Shown: positions 17,711-25,785 of the stretch, piece by piece
How the letters are laid out: each line of letters begins with the position of its first letter
Numbering within the stretch: position 1 is the stretch's first letter
Source: Mycobacterium sp. NAZ190054
Lineage (GTDB): Bacteria > Actinomycetota > Actinomycetes > Mycobacteriales > Mycobacteriaceae
DNA: 35,577 bases
Assembly: GCF_001545925.1 (NCBI RefSeq)
Contig: NZ_LMVQ01000190.1
Coordinates: 1 to 35,577 of the forward strand
Reading direction: 5' to 3'
Notes under the pieces: model-generated
What the model was told of the DNA's origin: nothing
What the model saw: only the letters and a program-made list of their open reading frames with translations
Database searches by the model: none
Program-made: the position numbers and the translations under genes

Positions 17711-18936
17711 CGGCACCCGGCGGCGAGCGACACCCGCTCCGGTATCGCCGGTTCTTCATCTACTGGTTCGCCGGTGTGGTGTCGAACGTCGGCACGTGGC
17801 TGCAGACGGTGACCGCAGGGGTGGTGATCTACCAGGCGACGGGGTCGGCGTTCCTGGTGGGGGTACTCGGTTTCGCGAACTTCGCGCCGATCTTCGCCCT
17901 GGCGATCACCGGCGGCTACCTCGCCGACCGGTACGGGCCACGCACGGTCGTCATCGTCACCCACTTGGCGGCATTGGTGATCGGGGTGGCGCTGACGGTC
18001 CTGTCCTTCACCGGCCACGCCGGTCCGACGGTGCTGATCGGGACCGCCGCACTGTTCGGAGTGTGCTACGCGCTGTCGAAACCCGCGCTGAGTTCCATGA
18101 TCCCGGCGCTGGTGCCCAAGGCGATCCTGGCGCGGGCCACCGCCATCAACACCCTGCAGTTCATCATCGGGCAGGTCGCCGGTTCGGTGCTGTCGACGAT
18201 GCTGCTCACCACCGCGGGCTCGTCGTGGGCGTTCGCGGTGAACTGTCTGAGCTTCATCGGTCCCGTCGTCGCGATGATCATGATCGGCCAGGTCGGCGCC
18301 AGTGCCCGGGACAGGCGCGCGGCCATGAGCGAAACCCAGGTCGGCACAGTGGCCATCGCCCGCCGGACGCCGCCGATGATCACCATCCTGCTCACCATCA
18401 CGCTGGCCAACGCCGCCGTCGAAGGTCTGCGGACCGTGACGCCCGCGTTCGTCAGCGAGGCGCTGCACATCGATGCCGAGAAGTCAGGCCTGATGGTCGC
18501 CGCGTTCAGCATCGGCAGTCTGATCGGCCTGCTGGCGTTCGGAACCGCGCACCGCCGCATCGGTGGGTGGGTGATGCTGCTCGCGGCGTTCGCGATGTCG
18601 GTCGTCGGCGCGGCCTCGCTCAGCACCACCACGTCGGTCCCGGTCGCCTGGGTGGCCGCGGGACTCATCGGCGTCGGTTTCAGTTTCACGATCCCGATCC
18701 TGAACGCGACGCTGCTGCTGCTCTCACCCGAGGAGTACCGGGGCAGGGTGATGTCACTTTTCGCGATGGCCCACCTCGGCTTCCGTCCGGTGTGGTCGCT
18801 GGCCGCGGGAATGGTCGCGTCGGTGCTGGGCCCTCGCTGGGCGTTGGGGGTGCTCGCGGTCGTGTCGTTCGGGGCGCTCGGCGGTGTGCTCCGGTTGCGG
18901 GCCGTCACCGAACACCCGCCGGCCGGCGAGGCCTGA
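17707..18936 (+). CDS. MFS transporter (MFS_3/EntS-like)
   Basis: A 409-residue major facilitator protein with about twelve membrane segments. The loop between segments 2 and 3 has GYLADRYGPRTVV, the conserved MFS pattern. SMIPALVPKAILARATAINTL is typical of the EntS-like group, whose known members export siderophores or drugs. GTG 17707 overlaps the permease stop. The operon therefore joins an importer with a likely exporter or second uptake route. It ends 6 bases before the convergent aldolase gene, with only a weak CTGAG-CCCC-CTCAG hairpin between. Confidence 0.88.
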   Translation: MTAPGGERHPLRYRRFFIYWFAGVVSNVGTWLQTVTAGVVIYQATGSAFLVGVLGFANFAPIFALAITGGYLADRYGPRTVVIVTHLAALVIGVALTVLSFTGHAGPTVLIGTAALFGVCYALSKPALSSMIPALVPKAILARATAINTLQFIIGQVAGSVLSTMLLTTAGSSWAFAVNCLSFIGPVVAMIMIGQVGASARDRRAAMSETQVGTVAIARRTPPMITILLTITLANAAVEGLRTVTPAFVSEALHIDAEKSGLMVAAFSIGSLIGLLAFGTAHRRIGGWVMLLAAFAMSVVGAASLSTTTSVPVAWVAAGLIGVGFSFTIPILNATLLLLSPEEYRGRVMSLFAMAHLGFRPVWSLAAGMVASVLGPRWALGVLAVVSFGALGGVLRLRAVTEHPPAGEA

Positions 18937-18942
18937 GCCCCC

Positions 18943-19665
18943 TCAGAGCACGCCCGCGACCTTGCCGAGATGGATGTAGTGCTCCCACACCTTGCCCGGC
19001 CGGTGTCCACCGCGGTCGTAGCTCTGCGCCACCAACTCGATCTCCTCGGGCGTCAGCGGTGCCGGCTTTCCGCCGGTCTGCAGCACGGTGAGCAGCGTGC
19101 GCGCATTCTCCTCCAGGTCAAGGCAATCCATGAACAGGACGTCGAACCGCTTGGCCACCAGCACCGTTCCGTGTGAGCGCAGCAGGCAGGCGTCGTCGTC
19201 GCCGAGCGTCGCGGCGACGGCATCCCCCTGTTCGCGGGTCCGGATGTGGGTCGGATCGGGGTGGATCGCCAGACCGGCGGGATGCTTGTAGGCGAAGTGC
19301 CGCATCGGCAACAGCGGTACGTCGACCATCGAGAACGACGTCGACAGCGTCGGGTGCCCGTGGCACACCATCCCGACGTCCGGACGTGCCCGGTAGACGC
19401 CGGTGTGGATGGCGGTCTCGGCCGGGGGCGGCACGTCACCGTCCACGACCTCACCGTCGAGGTCCACCACCAGGATGTCATCGGCGGTCAGCGCGGCCCG
19501 GCTGCGATCGCGCGGCTGGATCAGCACGTGGTCGGTCCCGGGGATCCGGGCGCTGACGTGGCCGCTGTAGTCCAGGATCCCGCTGAAGACCAGCAGGCGG
19601 GTACAGGTCACCAGATCCTCACGGAGTTGCCTGATCGGGTCGGCGGTAGAAGACGGTGCAGTCAT
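18943..19665 (-). CDS. Class II aldolase/adducin family protein
   Basis: A 240-residue zinc-dependent aldolase-like enzyme related to L-fuculose- and L-ribulose-phosphate aldolase/epimerases. Zinc ligands are visible at H102 and H104 (VCHGHP) and H165 (RSHGTV), and the catalytic Glu83 lies in PPAETAIHTGVY. YSGHVSARIPG at 33-43 is the substrate-side loop. Such enzymes cleave or decarboxylate beta-hydroxy or keto acids; the substrate is unknown. ATG 19665 has GGAG close upstream. It is the last gene of a five-gene minus-strand operon and follows aspartase by 11 bases. Confidence 0.88.
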   Translation of the reverse strand: MTAPSSTADPIRQLREDLVTCTRLLVFSGILDYSGHVSARIPGTDHVLIQPRDRSRAALTADDILVVDLDGEVVDGDVPPPAETAIHTGVYRARPDVGMVCHGHPTLSTSFSMVDVPLLPMRHFAYKHPAGLAIHPDPTHIRTREQGDAVAATLGDDDACLLRSHGTVLVAKRFDVLFMDCLDLEENARTLLTVLQTGGKPAPLTPEEIELVAQSYDRGGHRPGKVWEHYIHLGKVAGVL

Positions 19666-19676
19666 GGTGTCTCCGT

Positions 19677-21095
19677 TCACGGTTCTGACGGTGTGGTGTT
19701 CCTGAACGCCTCCGGCCGCAGCAACGCGGTCACCTCATCGACCGGAAGGAGCTTCTCCTCGGCCACGATCTCCGCGACGCTCCGTCCGGATGCCAGTGCC
19801 TGCTTGGCGATCCGGGCCGCGGCGGTGTAGCCGATACTCGGGGTCAGCGCGGTGACCACCGCGACCGAGCCGACCACCGATGCGTACATGGTGTCGGCGT
19901 TGGCGGTGATACCCAGGATGCACCGGCGGGCCAACGCCCGGCACGCCGCCTCGAGATGCCGGATCGAGGTGAACAAGCTGTGCGCGATGATCGGCTCGAA
20001 GGCGTTCAGCTGCAACTGCCCGCCTTCGGCGGCCATCGAGATCGTCACGTCGTTGCCGACCACCTGAAAGGCGACCTGGTTGACCACCTCGGGGATGACG
20101 GGGTTCACCTTGCCCGGCATGATGCTCGAACCGGCCTGCACGGCAGGCAGATTGATCTCGTTGAAGCCGGCCCGCGGCCCCGAGGACAGCAGCCGCAGGT
20201 CGCTGCAGATCTTGGACAGTTTCACCGCGGTCCGCTTGAGCACACCCGACAGTTGCACGAACGCACCGACATCCTGGGTCGCCTCGATGAGGTCGTCGGC
20301 CGTGCGCAGGTTCAGTGTGGTGATCTCGGAAAGCCTGCGGCAGACGGCTTCCCGGTATCCCCGAGGGGCGTTGAGCCCGGTGCCGATCGCGGTCCCGCCG
20401 AGGTTGATCTCGGTCAGCAGGCTACGCGCCTCCATCAGCCGGAGCGCGTCCTCGCCGAGAGTCACACCGTAGCTGCCGAATTCCTGACCGAGCGTCATCG
20501 GCACCGCGTCCTGCAACTGCGTGCGGCCCAGTTTGACCACGTCGGCGAACTCGGCGGCCTTCACCCGAAAGGCCTCGATCAGCTCGTTGAGCGTGGTGAC
20601 CAGCGATGTCAGCTGATGCTGCAACGCCACCTTGACCGCGGTCGGATAGGCGTCGTTGGTGCTCTGACTGAGGTTCACGTGGTCGATGGGGTGCAGCCGG
20701 GCATAGTCGCCGCGGCGGTGCCCGAGCAGTTCCAGAGCCCGATTGGCGATGACCTCGTTGGCGTTCATGTTCGTCGACGTGCCCGCGCCGCCCTGGATGA
20801 CGTCGACGACGAAGTCGTCATGCCACCGACCGGTGCGGATCTCCCGGCAGGCCGTCACGATGGCCTGCGCCCGTCGCTCGTCGAGCAGTCCGAGGTCCCG
20901 GTTGGCCAGCGCGGCCGCCTCTTTGACCGCCGCCAGCGCGGAGACGAACTCGGGGTAGGCGGACAGCCTGACACCGCTGATCGCGAAGTTGTCTCGCGCA
21001 CGAGCGGTGTGGATCCCGTAGTAGCTGTCCGCCGGCAACCCGAGCGAACCGAGCGAATCCGACTCGGACCTCGTCTCCACGCCGGGACCGGTCAT
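19677..21095 (-). CDS. aspA: Aspartate ammonia-lyase (aspartase)
   Basis: Converts L-aspartate to fumarate and ammonia. The 472-residue protein belongs to the aspartase/fumarase superfamily, with GTSTNMN (105-111), SQSTNDAYPT (143-152; the Thr-Asn-Asp-Ala form points to aspartase rather than fumarase C) and the mobile signature loop GSSIMPGKVNP (322-332) with the catalytic serine. Its start overlaps the stop of the LLM gene (ATGA). In the context of a catabolic operon it would release nitrogen as ammonia and feed carbon to the citric acid cycle. A related lyase for another succinyl- or aspartyl-type compound is the alternative. Confidence 0.9.
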   Translation of the reverse strand: MTGPGVETRSESDSLGSLGLPADSYYGIHTARARDNFAISGVRLSAYPEFVSALAAVKEAAALANRDLGLLDERRAQAIVTACREIRTGRWHDDFVVDVIQGGAGTSTNMNANEVIANRALELLGHRRGDYARLHPIDHVNLSQSTNDAYPTAVKVALQHQLTSLVTTLNELIEAFRVKAAEFADVVKLGRTQLQDAVPMTLGQEFGSYGVTLGEDALRLMEARSLLTEINLGGTAIGTGLNAPRGYREAVCRRLSEITTLNLRTADDLIEATQDVGAFVQLSGVLKRTAVKLSKICSDLRLLSSGPRAGFNEINLPAVQAGSSIMPGKVNPVIPEVVNQVAFQVVGNDVTISMAAEGGQLQLNAFEPIIAHSLFTSIRHLEAACRALARRCILGITANADTMYASVVGSVAVVTALTPSIGYTAAARIAKQALASGRSVAEIVAEEKLLPVDEVTALLRPEAFRNTTPSEP

Positions 21096-22066
21096 CGCAG
21101 GTGCGGCAGCACTTCCTCGCCGAGCAACCGAATCTGGTCGAAGAATCGGTCGAACTTGAACCGGAAGTCGAACACCAGGTGCTCGGTACCGAGGTCCTCG
21201 AACTTCTTGACCTCGGCCACCGCCTCCTGCGGATTGCCGACGATCAGCTGTCCTTCGAGATCCTCGACGGTCTCGAACACCCCGGACGGCGGCTTGACCG
21301 CGAACTTGGCCTTGTTCGCCCACGCCAGCAGGCCCGGGATGTTGACGTGCTTGAGCGCTTCCTCGCGGGTCTCCTCGATGCTCGTGGGAGGGATGACCGC
21401 GATGGTCGGCATCTTCTTGCCCTGCTCCTCGGACAACGTCCGCATGGTGTCGATGCGTTTGGCCATCGTGCCCAAGGCGATTCGACCGGGCATCCAGCCG
21501 TCGCAGAACTCGACGGCCAGCCGCGCCGAGCGGGGCGTCGCCCCGCAGTACCAGAAGGGAATCCGGCCACCGGCCGGCTTCGGCTCGATCGTCACGTTCT
21601 CGAAGGTGAAGTTGGCGTCGGAGTAGTCGACGTCGTTCTCGGTGAACACCCGGCGCAGGATCTCGGCGTTCGACCGCACCAGCTCGACCCGGTCGCGGTC
21701 GCCCCACTCGATGGCCTCGAACTCGTGATCGAAGGTGCCCGCCCCGAATCCGAGGATCAGGCGCGGTCCGACCAGCTGGGTGATCGTGCCCGCCATCAGC
21801 GCGGTGACCAGCGGGTGGCGGAACGGGATCAGCGATCCCGTGCCCAGCTCGATCCGTTCGGTGACCGCACCGATCGCGGTCAGCGTGGTCAACGCGTCGT
21901 AGAAGGTCCGGTTCGGTTTCTCCATCTCACCGTGCGGTTCGAACACGAGATGGTCGCGCACCCAGACCGAATCGAAGCCCATGTCCTCGGCCAGCTTGGA
22001 GCCTTCGAGAAGCTTCTCGCGGTCGGCGTGTTCTCCGAAATGGGGAAGCAGCAGTCCGAATTTCAT
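21092..22066 (-). CDS. LLM-class flavin (F420/FMN) oxidoreductase 2
   Basis: A 324-residue luciferase-like TIM-barrel protein. Family marks are MKFGLLLPHFG at the N-terminus, MGFDSVWVRDHLVF (~29-42), TERIELGTGSLIPFRHP and LILGFGAGTFDHEF, and the C-terminal ring typical of mycobacterial F420-dependent members. Members either reduce or oxidise with F420 or act as FMN-dependent monooxygenases; the cofactor cannot be fixed from sequence by eye. It sits between a cyclic amidohydrolase (16 bases upstream) and aspartase (overlapping), so it likely acts on the same compound as the amidohydrolase. ATG 22066 follows AGAGGAA. Confidence 0.9.
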   Translation of the reverse strand: MKFGLLLPHFGEHADREKLLEGSKLAEDMGFDSVWVRDHLVFEPHGEMEKPNRTFYDALTTLTAIGAVTERIELGTGSLIPFRHPLVTALMAGTITQLVGPRLILGFGAGTFDHEFEAIEWGDRDRVELVRSNAEILRRVFTENDVDYSDANFTFENVTIEPKPAGGRIPFWYCGATPRSARLAVEFCDGWMPGRIALGTMAKRIDTMRTLSEEQGKKMPTIAVIPPTSIEETREEALKHVNIPGLLAWANKAKFAVKPPSGVFETVEDLEGQLIVGNPQEAVAEVKKFEDLGTEHLVFDFRFKFDRFFDQIRLLGEEVLPHLR

Positions 22067-22082
22067 TGTGGTTCCTCTCCTG

Positions 22083-23459
22083 TCAGGCGCCGGACGATGC
22101 GAGCCGGCCGAATCCCGGCTTTCCGATGACCTGCCCGTCGGCGAACACCTCTTCGCCGCGGACGAAGGTCCGATCGATGTTGGCGCTGATCTCGCGCCCG
22201 TTGTAGGGCGTCCATCCGCACCGCGACAACACACCCTCGTCGGTGATTGTCCATGTCGAATTCATGTCGGCGACAACAAGATCGGCGTCTGCGCCGACCT
22301 GGATGGCGCCCTTGGTCCCCCACAGTCCGAACGCCTCGGCCGGCCGCGTCGCGACCAGCGACACCACCCGGTCCAGGGTCAGCTTGCCCTTGTTCACCGT
22401 ATCCAGCAGCAGCGGGTAGTAGTACTGGATCCCCGGGGTGCCGGTGTGGCAACTCCACATCTTGGTCCAGCCGATTTCCTTCTCCTCACGGGTGTGCGGA
22501 GCGTGATCGGATGAACAGATGTCGATGGTGCCGTCAACCATGCCTTCCCACACCGCGTTACGGCCTTCGTCGGGCACCCAGTACGACAACGCGTAGGGCC
22601 CCAGCCGCTCGACGTCCTCCCAGGTCGACAGGAACGGAGCCCAGTGGTTGACCTCGCAGGTGACGTCGATCCCGGCGGCCTTGGCGCGCCGGACCGCCTC
22701 GATCGAGCGCATGGTCTGCATGTGGGCGATGTGGATCGGGCAGCCCGAGGCCTCCGCCAGCCGCAGGCAGACGTCGATGGCGGTGTCCCAGATGACGCCC
22801 GACCGCGACGCGTAGGCCGATGCATAGCCCTGGGGCGTGTTCTCGCCGCGTGCCAGGTACTCCCCTTCGATGTAGTCCATCAGGGCCTGGTCGTGCGGAT
22901 GGATGATGAACCGCTTCCCGGTTTTGGCGATCAGGTCCATCATCTTGAGCAGATGTCCGTGATCGTGCATCCCGGTGCCGGCCGGGTGGGGGTACGTGCG
23001 GCCGGTGTCGACCACCATGTAGATCTTGTAGGCCTGCACCCCCATGTCCGACATCGGCTGGATCTGGTCGTAGTTGGTGGGTGCCGGATTGTGGTTGTAG
23101 TCGACGATCGACGTGCGCGAGTAACGCTCGAACACGTCGGTCAGGGTCGCCACGTCGTTGGTCGGCGGGTTCAGGTTCGGCATACCGAAGATCGTGGTCA
23201 CGCCTCCGACCGCGGCCTGACGGCTGGTGGTCTCGATGTCTTCCTTGTGCTCGAACCCGGGCTCGCGGGTGTGCACGTGGACGTCGACCATGCCGGGCAG
23301 CACGACTTTCCCGGTGGCGTCCACCGTGCGGTCCGCCTCGATCGCCATCGTGCCGTCGACCAGCCCGACGATCTTGCCGCCGTCGACGAGCACATCGGCG
23401 GCGATACTCCCCGATGGCGTGACGACGGTCCCACCGCTCAGTCTCAGATCTATGGTCAT
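22083..23459 (-). CDS. Cyclic amidohydrolase (dihydropyrimidinase/allantoinase/dihydroorotase superfamily)
   Basis: A 458-residue binuclear zinc hydrolase that opens cyclic amides, imides or ureides. Metal ligands are visible: DVHVHTREPG (H61, H63), the carboxylated lysine in AYKIYM (K145), HPHD (H187/H189), HIAHMQ (H243/H246) and the catalytic Asp318 in SSDHAPH. The set is complete, so it should be active. The family includes hydantoinase, allantoinase, dihydropyrimidinase and enamidase, and the substrate cannot be told from these motifs. It is preceded by the alpha/beta hydrolase (25 bases) and followed by LLM 2, which suggests a ring-opening step in an N-heterocycle pathway. Confidence 0.9.
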   Translation of the reverse strand: MTIDLRLSGGTVVTPSGSIAADVLVDGGKIVGLVDGTMAIEADRTVDATGKVVLPGMVDVHVHTREPGFEHKEDIETTSRQAAVGGVTTIFGMPNLNPPTNDVATLTDVFERYSRTSIVDYNHNPAPTNYDQIQPMSDMGVQAYKIYMVVDTGRTYPHPAGTGMHDHGHLLKMMDLIAKTGKRFIIHPHDQALMDYIEGEYLARGENTPQGYASAYASRSGVIWDTAIDVCLRLAEASGCPIHIAHMQTMRSIEAVRRAKAAGIDVTCEVNHWAPFLSTWEDVERLGPYALSYWVPDEGRNAVWEGMVDGTIDICSSDHAPHTREEKEIGWTKMWSCHTGTPGIQYYYPLLLDTVNKGKLTLDRVVSLVATRPAEAFGLWGTKGAIQVGADADLVVADMNSTWTITDEGVLSRCGWTPYNGREISANIDRTFVRGEEVFADGQVIGKPGFGRLASSGA

Positions 23460-23484
23460 CGCTGTTCTCCTGTCGTCACGGTGG

Positions 23485-24405
23485 TCAGCCGTCCTGGCTG
23501 ACCGTGCTCTTCACTTCGAGATCGACCGGCTCGACGAAGGTGTCGAACCACTCGACGATCCGCGGTGTGGTCTGCTCCCAGTACTTGTCGTAGGCGGCGT
23601 AATGCGTGGTATGACGTTGCATGATCAGCTCTTTGGGACCGGCGGCCGCCTCGTAGAGGGCAACCGCGTGGTCGGTGGGAGTGGTGGCGTCCTTGTCCAC
23701 GCCGATCACCAGCAGCGGAGTGGTCAGGCTCTGCGCCGCGAGCACCGGCTTGTAGGCACGGATCTCCTCGGCACACGACAGCGGGATGCTGGTCGGTATG
23801 CGGTCGTCGACGTCGGCCTTGACGGTGGTGGTCCGGCGCTCGGCGGTGGGCACCATGATCTCTTCGCGCGGATGGACCAGCCGCCCTTTGCCTTCCACCA
23901 CCCGCACCTTGCGGTCGGCCTCGAGATCGGCCAGGAAGGCCAGCCAGTCCGACTCCGAGCGCATCCGGTGCAGCCAGTCGTCGCCGTCGGCCACCGGCAC
24001 CTGACTGACCGCGGCCTTGATCCTGTCGTCGTGAGCGGCCAGCAGAACGGCGTTGCCGCCTCCGGTCCCGCCGGTGCCGAACACCCCGATGGCGTCGGCG
24101 AGGACGTCTTCGCGGGTGGTCAGATACGTCACCGCGTTGATCAGGTCGGTCAGCTGCCAGCTCGGCGAAAGATATCCGCGGTCGCCCTCCGAGTCGCCGA
24201 AACCGCGGTAATCGAAGATCAGCACTCCGAAGCCCGCCGCGGTCAGGGCCTCGTGATAGCGGACGTAGAGCTTGGCATCCTTGAGCCCCAACCACCCCGG
24301 CCCCTGCACGATGGCCCGCAGGGGGCCCTCGGCGTCGTCGGGGGTCCGCCACAACGCGGCGAGACGCTGGCCCTCACTGAAGAACGTGACCGGTGTAGTG
24401 CGCAT
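23485..24405 (-). CDS. Alpha/beta-hydrolase-fold protein lacking the usual nucleophile serine
   Basis: A 306-residue protein of the alpha/beta hydrolase fold with FDYRGFGDSEGDRG (64-77), VDKDATTPTDH as the acid-residue strand, and RHTTHYAAYDKYW as the likely histidine region. At the nucleophile elbow after strand 5, where Gly-x-Ser-x-Gly is expected, it reads GVFGTGGTGGGNAV (107-120), with no Ser, Asp or Cys; only two threonines are there. Either a Thr serves, or the protein is not a standard esterase. It leads the five-gene operon with cyclic amidohydrolase, LLM 2, aspartase and aldolase. ATG 24405 has AAGGAG upstream at a rather long spacing. Site C and a 14-base palindrome precede it. Confidence 0.82.
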   Translation of the reverse strand: MRTTPVTFFSEGQRLAALWRTPDDAEGPLRAIVQGPGWLGLKDAKLYVRYHEALTAAGFGVLIFDYRGFGDSEGDRGYLSPSWQLTDLINAVTYLTTREDVLADAIGVFGTGGTGGGNAVLLAAHDDRIKAAVSQVPVADGDDWLHRMRSESDWLAFLADLEADRKVRVVEGKGRLVHPREEIMVPTAERRTTTVKADVDDRIPTSIPLSCAEEIRAYKPVLAAQSLTTPLLVIGVDKDATTPTDHAVALYEAAAGPKELIMQRHTTHYAAYDKYWEQTTPRIVEWFDTFVEPVDLEVKSTVSQDG

Positions 24406-24432
24406 TGCGCGGATCGTCTCCTTCGCGTTGGT

Positions 24433-24446
24433 GATCCGAACGGATC
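24433..24446. promoter_or_regulatory. Perfect palindrome in the hydrolase leader
   Basis: GATCCG-AA-CGGATC, a 14-base palindrome lying between site C and the hydrolase start. It could be a second regulator site or a small mRNA hairpin. No other copy was noticed. Confidence 0.35.
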
Positions 24447-24454
24447 AGTCTTGA

Positions 24455-24477
24455 CTTATCTTAGATACAAAATCCAA
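24455..24477 (-). promoter_or_regulatory. Operator-like site C (two overlapping matches)
   Basis: Read on the minus strand, TTGGATTTTGTATCTA (24462-24477) and TTGTATCTAAGATAAG (24455-24470) both fit TTGNAT-N4-NAT. TAAGAT within them is a usable -10 for the hydrolase operon. This is the only place with two overlapping matches. Confidence 0.5.
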
Positions 24478-24517
24478 AATCCCAAACCGGTGGGCGAAAG
24501 TTTTTTCGGCCTCCGGC

Positions 24518-25732
24518 TCAGCCGTCGCCCTCGGCGGTGCTCGCGGTGCGCTCCACGACCTGCTGCCGCCGCGCGACGTGATGCGCCACGCCGGCGCCCG
24601 CCACGCCGAGGCAGGCGAATCCGAAGAAGGTCGCCGGTATCGAGGAGACCAGGGTCGCCGCACCGAAAAGCAACGGGGCGACGAACTTTCCGACGTTGCG
24701 TACCGTGCCGGTGAGGCCGATGTAGGCCATCTTCGACCCGGACGGCGCCATCTCGTTGGCCAGCACATTGTGTGCCACCCCGTAGACACCGTCCTGCGCG
24801 CCGTAGATGAGCAGGCCGAGCGCCACCATCCACACCGCGTCCGCCGCCCCGATCAGCACCAAGCTCACCGCGATGAGCAGCATGCAGGCGAGGATCATCT
24901 CCGAGGACCGCCATCGAGAGGCGAGCCGCTCCGACAACAACGCCGTGATGGCCGCCAGCGCGCTGGACACACCCACCAGCCATCCCAGCAGCGCGGCCGA
25001 CATCCCGACCGTGTCCACGGCCAGCACCGGTGTGTAGGTCAGCACCGAGAACTTGAAGATGAACCGTGCCGCGGCGAGAATCTGAACACCCACGATCGCG
25101 GGCGCCCGCCAGATCGATTCCGCCTCGGGTTCTCCTGCGGCGCCGCCCTTCTTCTTCCTCGCCACGTCCGGCAGGACGAACCAGGCCGCGACCGCCAACG
25201 GCAGCGTGAGCATCTGCAGGCCGAACGGTGCATACCACGCCACGGCCAGGAGAAAGCCACCGGCGACGGGAAACAGCGCCTCCGACGCGGCCATCGCGAC
25301 GATCCGCCGACTCTGTCCGCGATGCGCGGCCGGACCCGACGGGGCAACCGAGCCGATGATGCCCACCGTGATCGACAGCAGTGCGCCGAACACGATCCCC
25401 TGGACGAAGCGCACTGCCAGCAACGTCGCCAGATCGTTCTGCACCAGCAGCAGCCCACCGCCGAGCCCGAACACCGCGAGCCCACCGACGACGACCTTGC
25501 GCTCGCCGATCCGTTCGACGAGCAGGCCCGCGGCGAACGCGGAGAACAGCCCGGGAAGCAGGTAAACCCCTGTGATCAAACCGATCTGGAAGTTGTCCAG
25601 ACCGAAGTGATCCCGGATCGCCGGGATCGCCGGGACGATGCCCTGCATCCCGGAGGTGAGCAGCCCCGCCGTCAGGCTGGCCACCCAGATCACCGCCCAC
25701 GGACGGTGCGCACGCGTCGTCGGATGCGCCAT
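24518..25732 (-). CDS. MFS transporter
   Basis: A 404-residue major facilitator with about twelve membrane segments. The MFS loop GLLVERIGERKVVVGG follows segment 2, and the central loop RKKKGGAAGEPEAES is short and charged. QDGVYGVAHNVLANEMAP in the second half is a feature of a group often found beside aromatic or heterocycle catabolic genes, but the ligand is unknown. ATG 25732 has GAGGGGG upstream. It lies 53 bases after the TctA-TctB gene on the same strand and is likely the last gene of the unit that begins with LLM 1. Confidence 0.88.
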   Translation of the reverse strand: MAHPTTRAHRPWAVIWVASLTAGLLTSGMQGIVPAIPAIRDHFGLDNFQIGLITGVYLLPGLFSAFAAGLLVERIGERKVVVGGLAVFGLGGGLLLVQNDLATLLAVRFVQGIVFGALLSITVGIIGSVAPSGPAAHRGQSRRIVAMAASEALFPVAGGFLLAVAWYAPFGLQMLTLPLAVAAWFVLPDVARKKKGGAAGEPEAESIWRAPAIVGVQILAAARFIFKFSVLTYTPVLAVDTVGMSAALLGWLVGVSSALAAITALLSERLASRWRSSEMILACMLLIAVSLVLIGAADAVWMVALGLLIYGAQDGVYGVAHNVLANEMAPSGSKMAYIGLTGTVRNVGKFVAPLLFGAATLVSSIPATFFGFACLGVAGAGVAHHVARRQQVVERTASTAEGDG

Positions 25733-25785
25733 CAGCCCCCTCTATCCTGTCGTTGCGCCCGGGCGCTCGATATCGCCACGAGATG

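Noticed and set aside
19677-21095. Fumarase class II
   Set aside because: QSTNDAYPT is the aspartase form; fumarase C usually has QSSNDTFPT.
19956-21626. 556-codon plus-strand frame opposite aspartase and LLM 2
   Set aside because: Shadow of two well-supported genes that overlap by ATGA.
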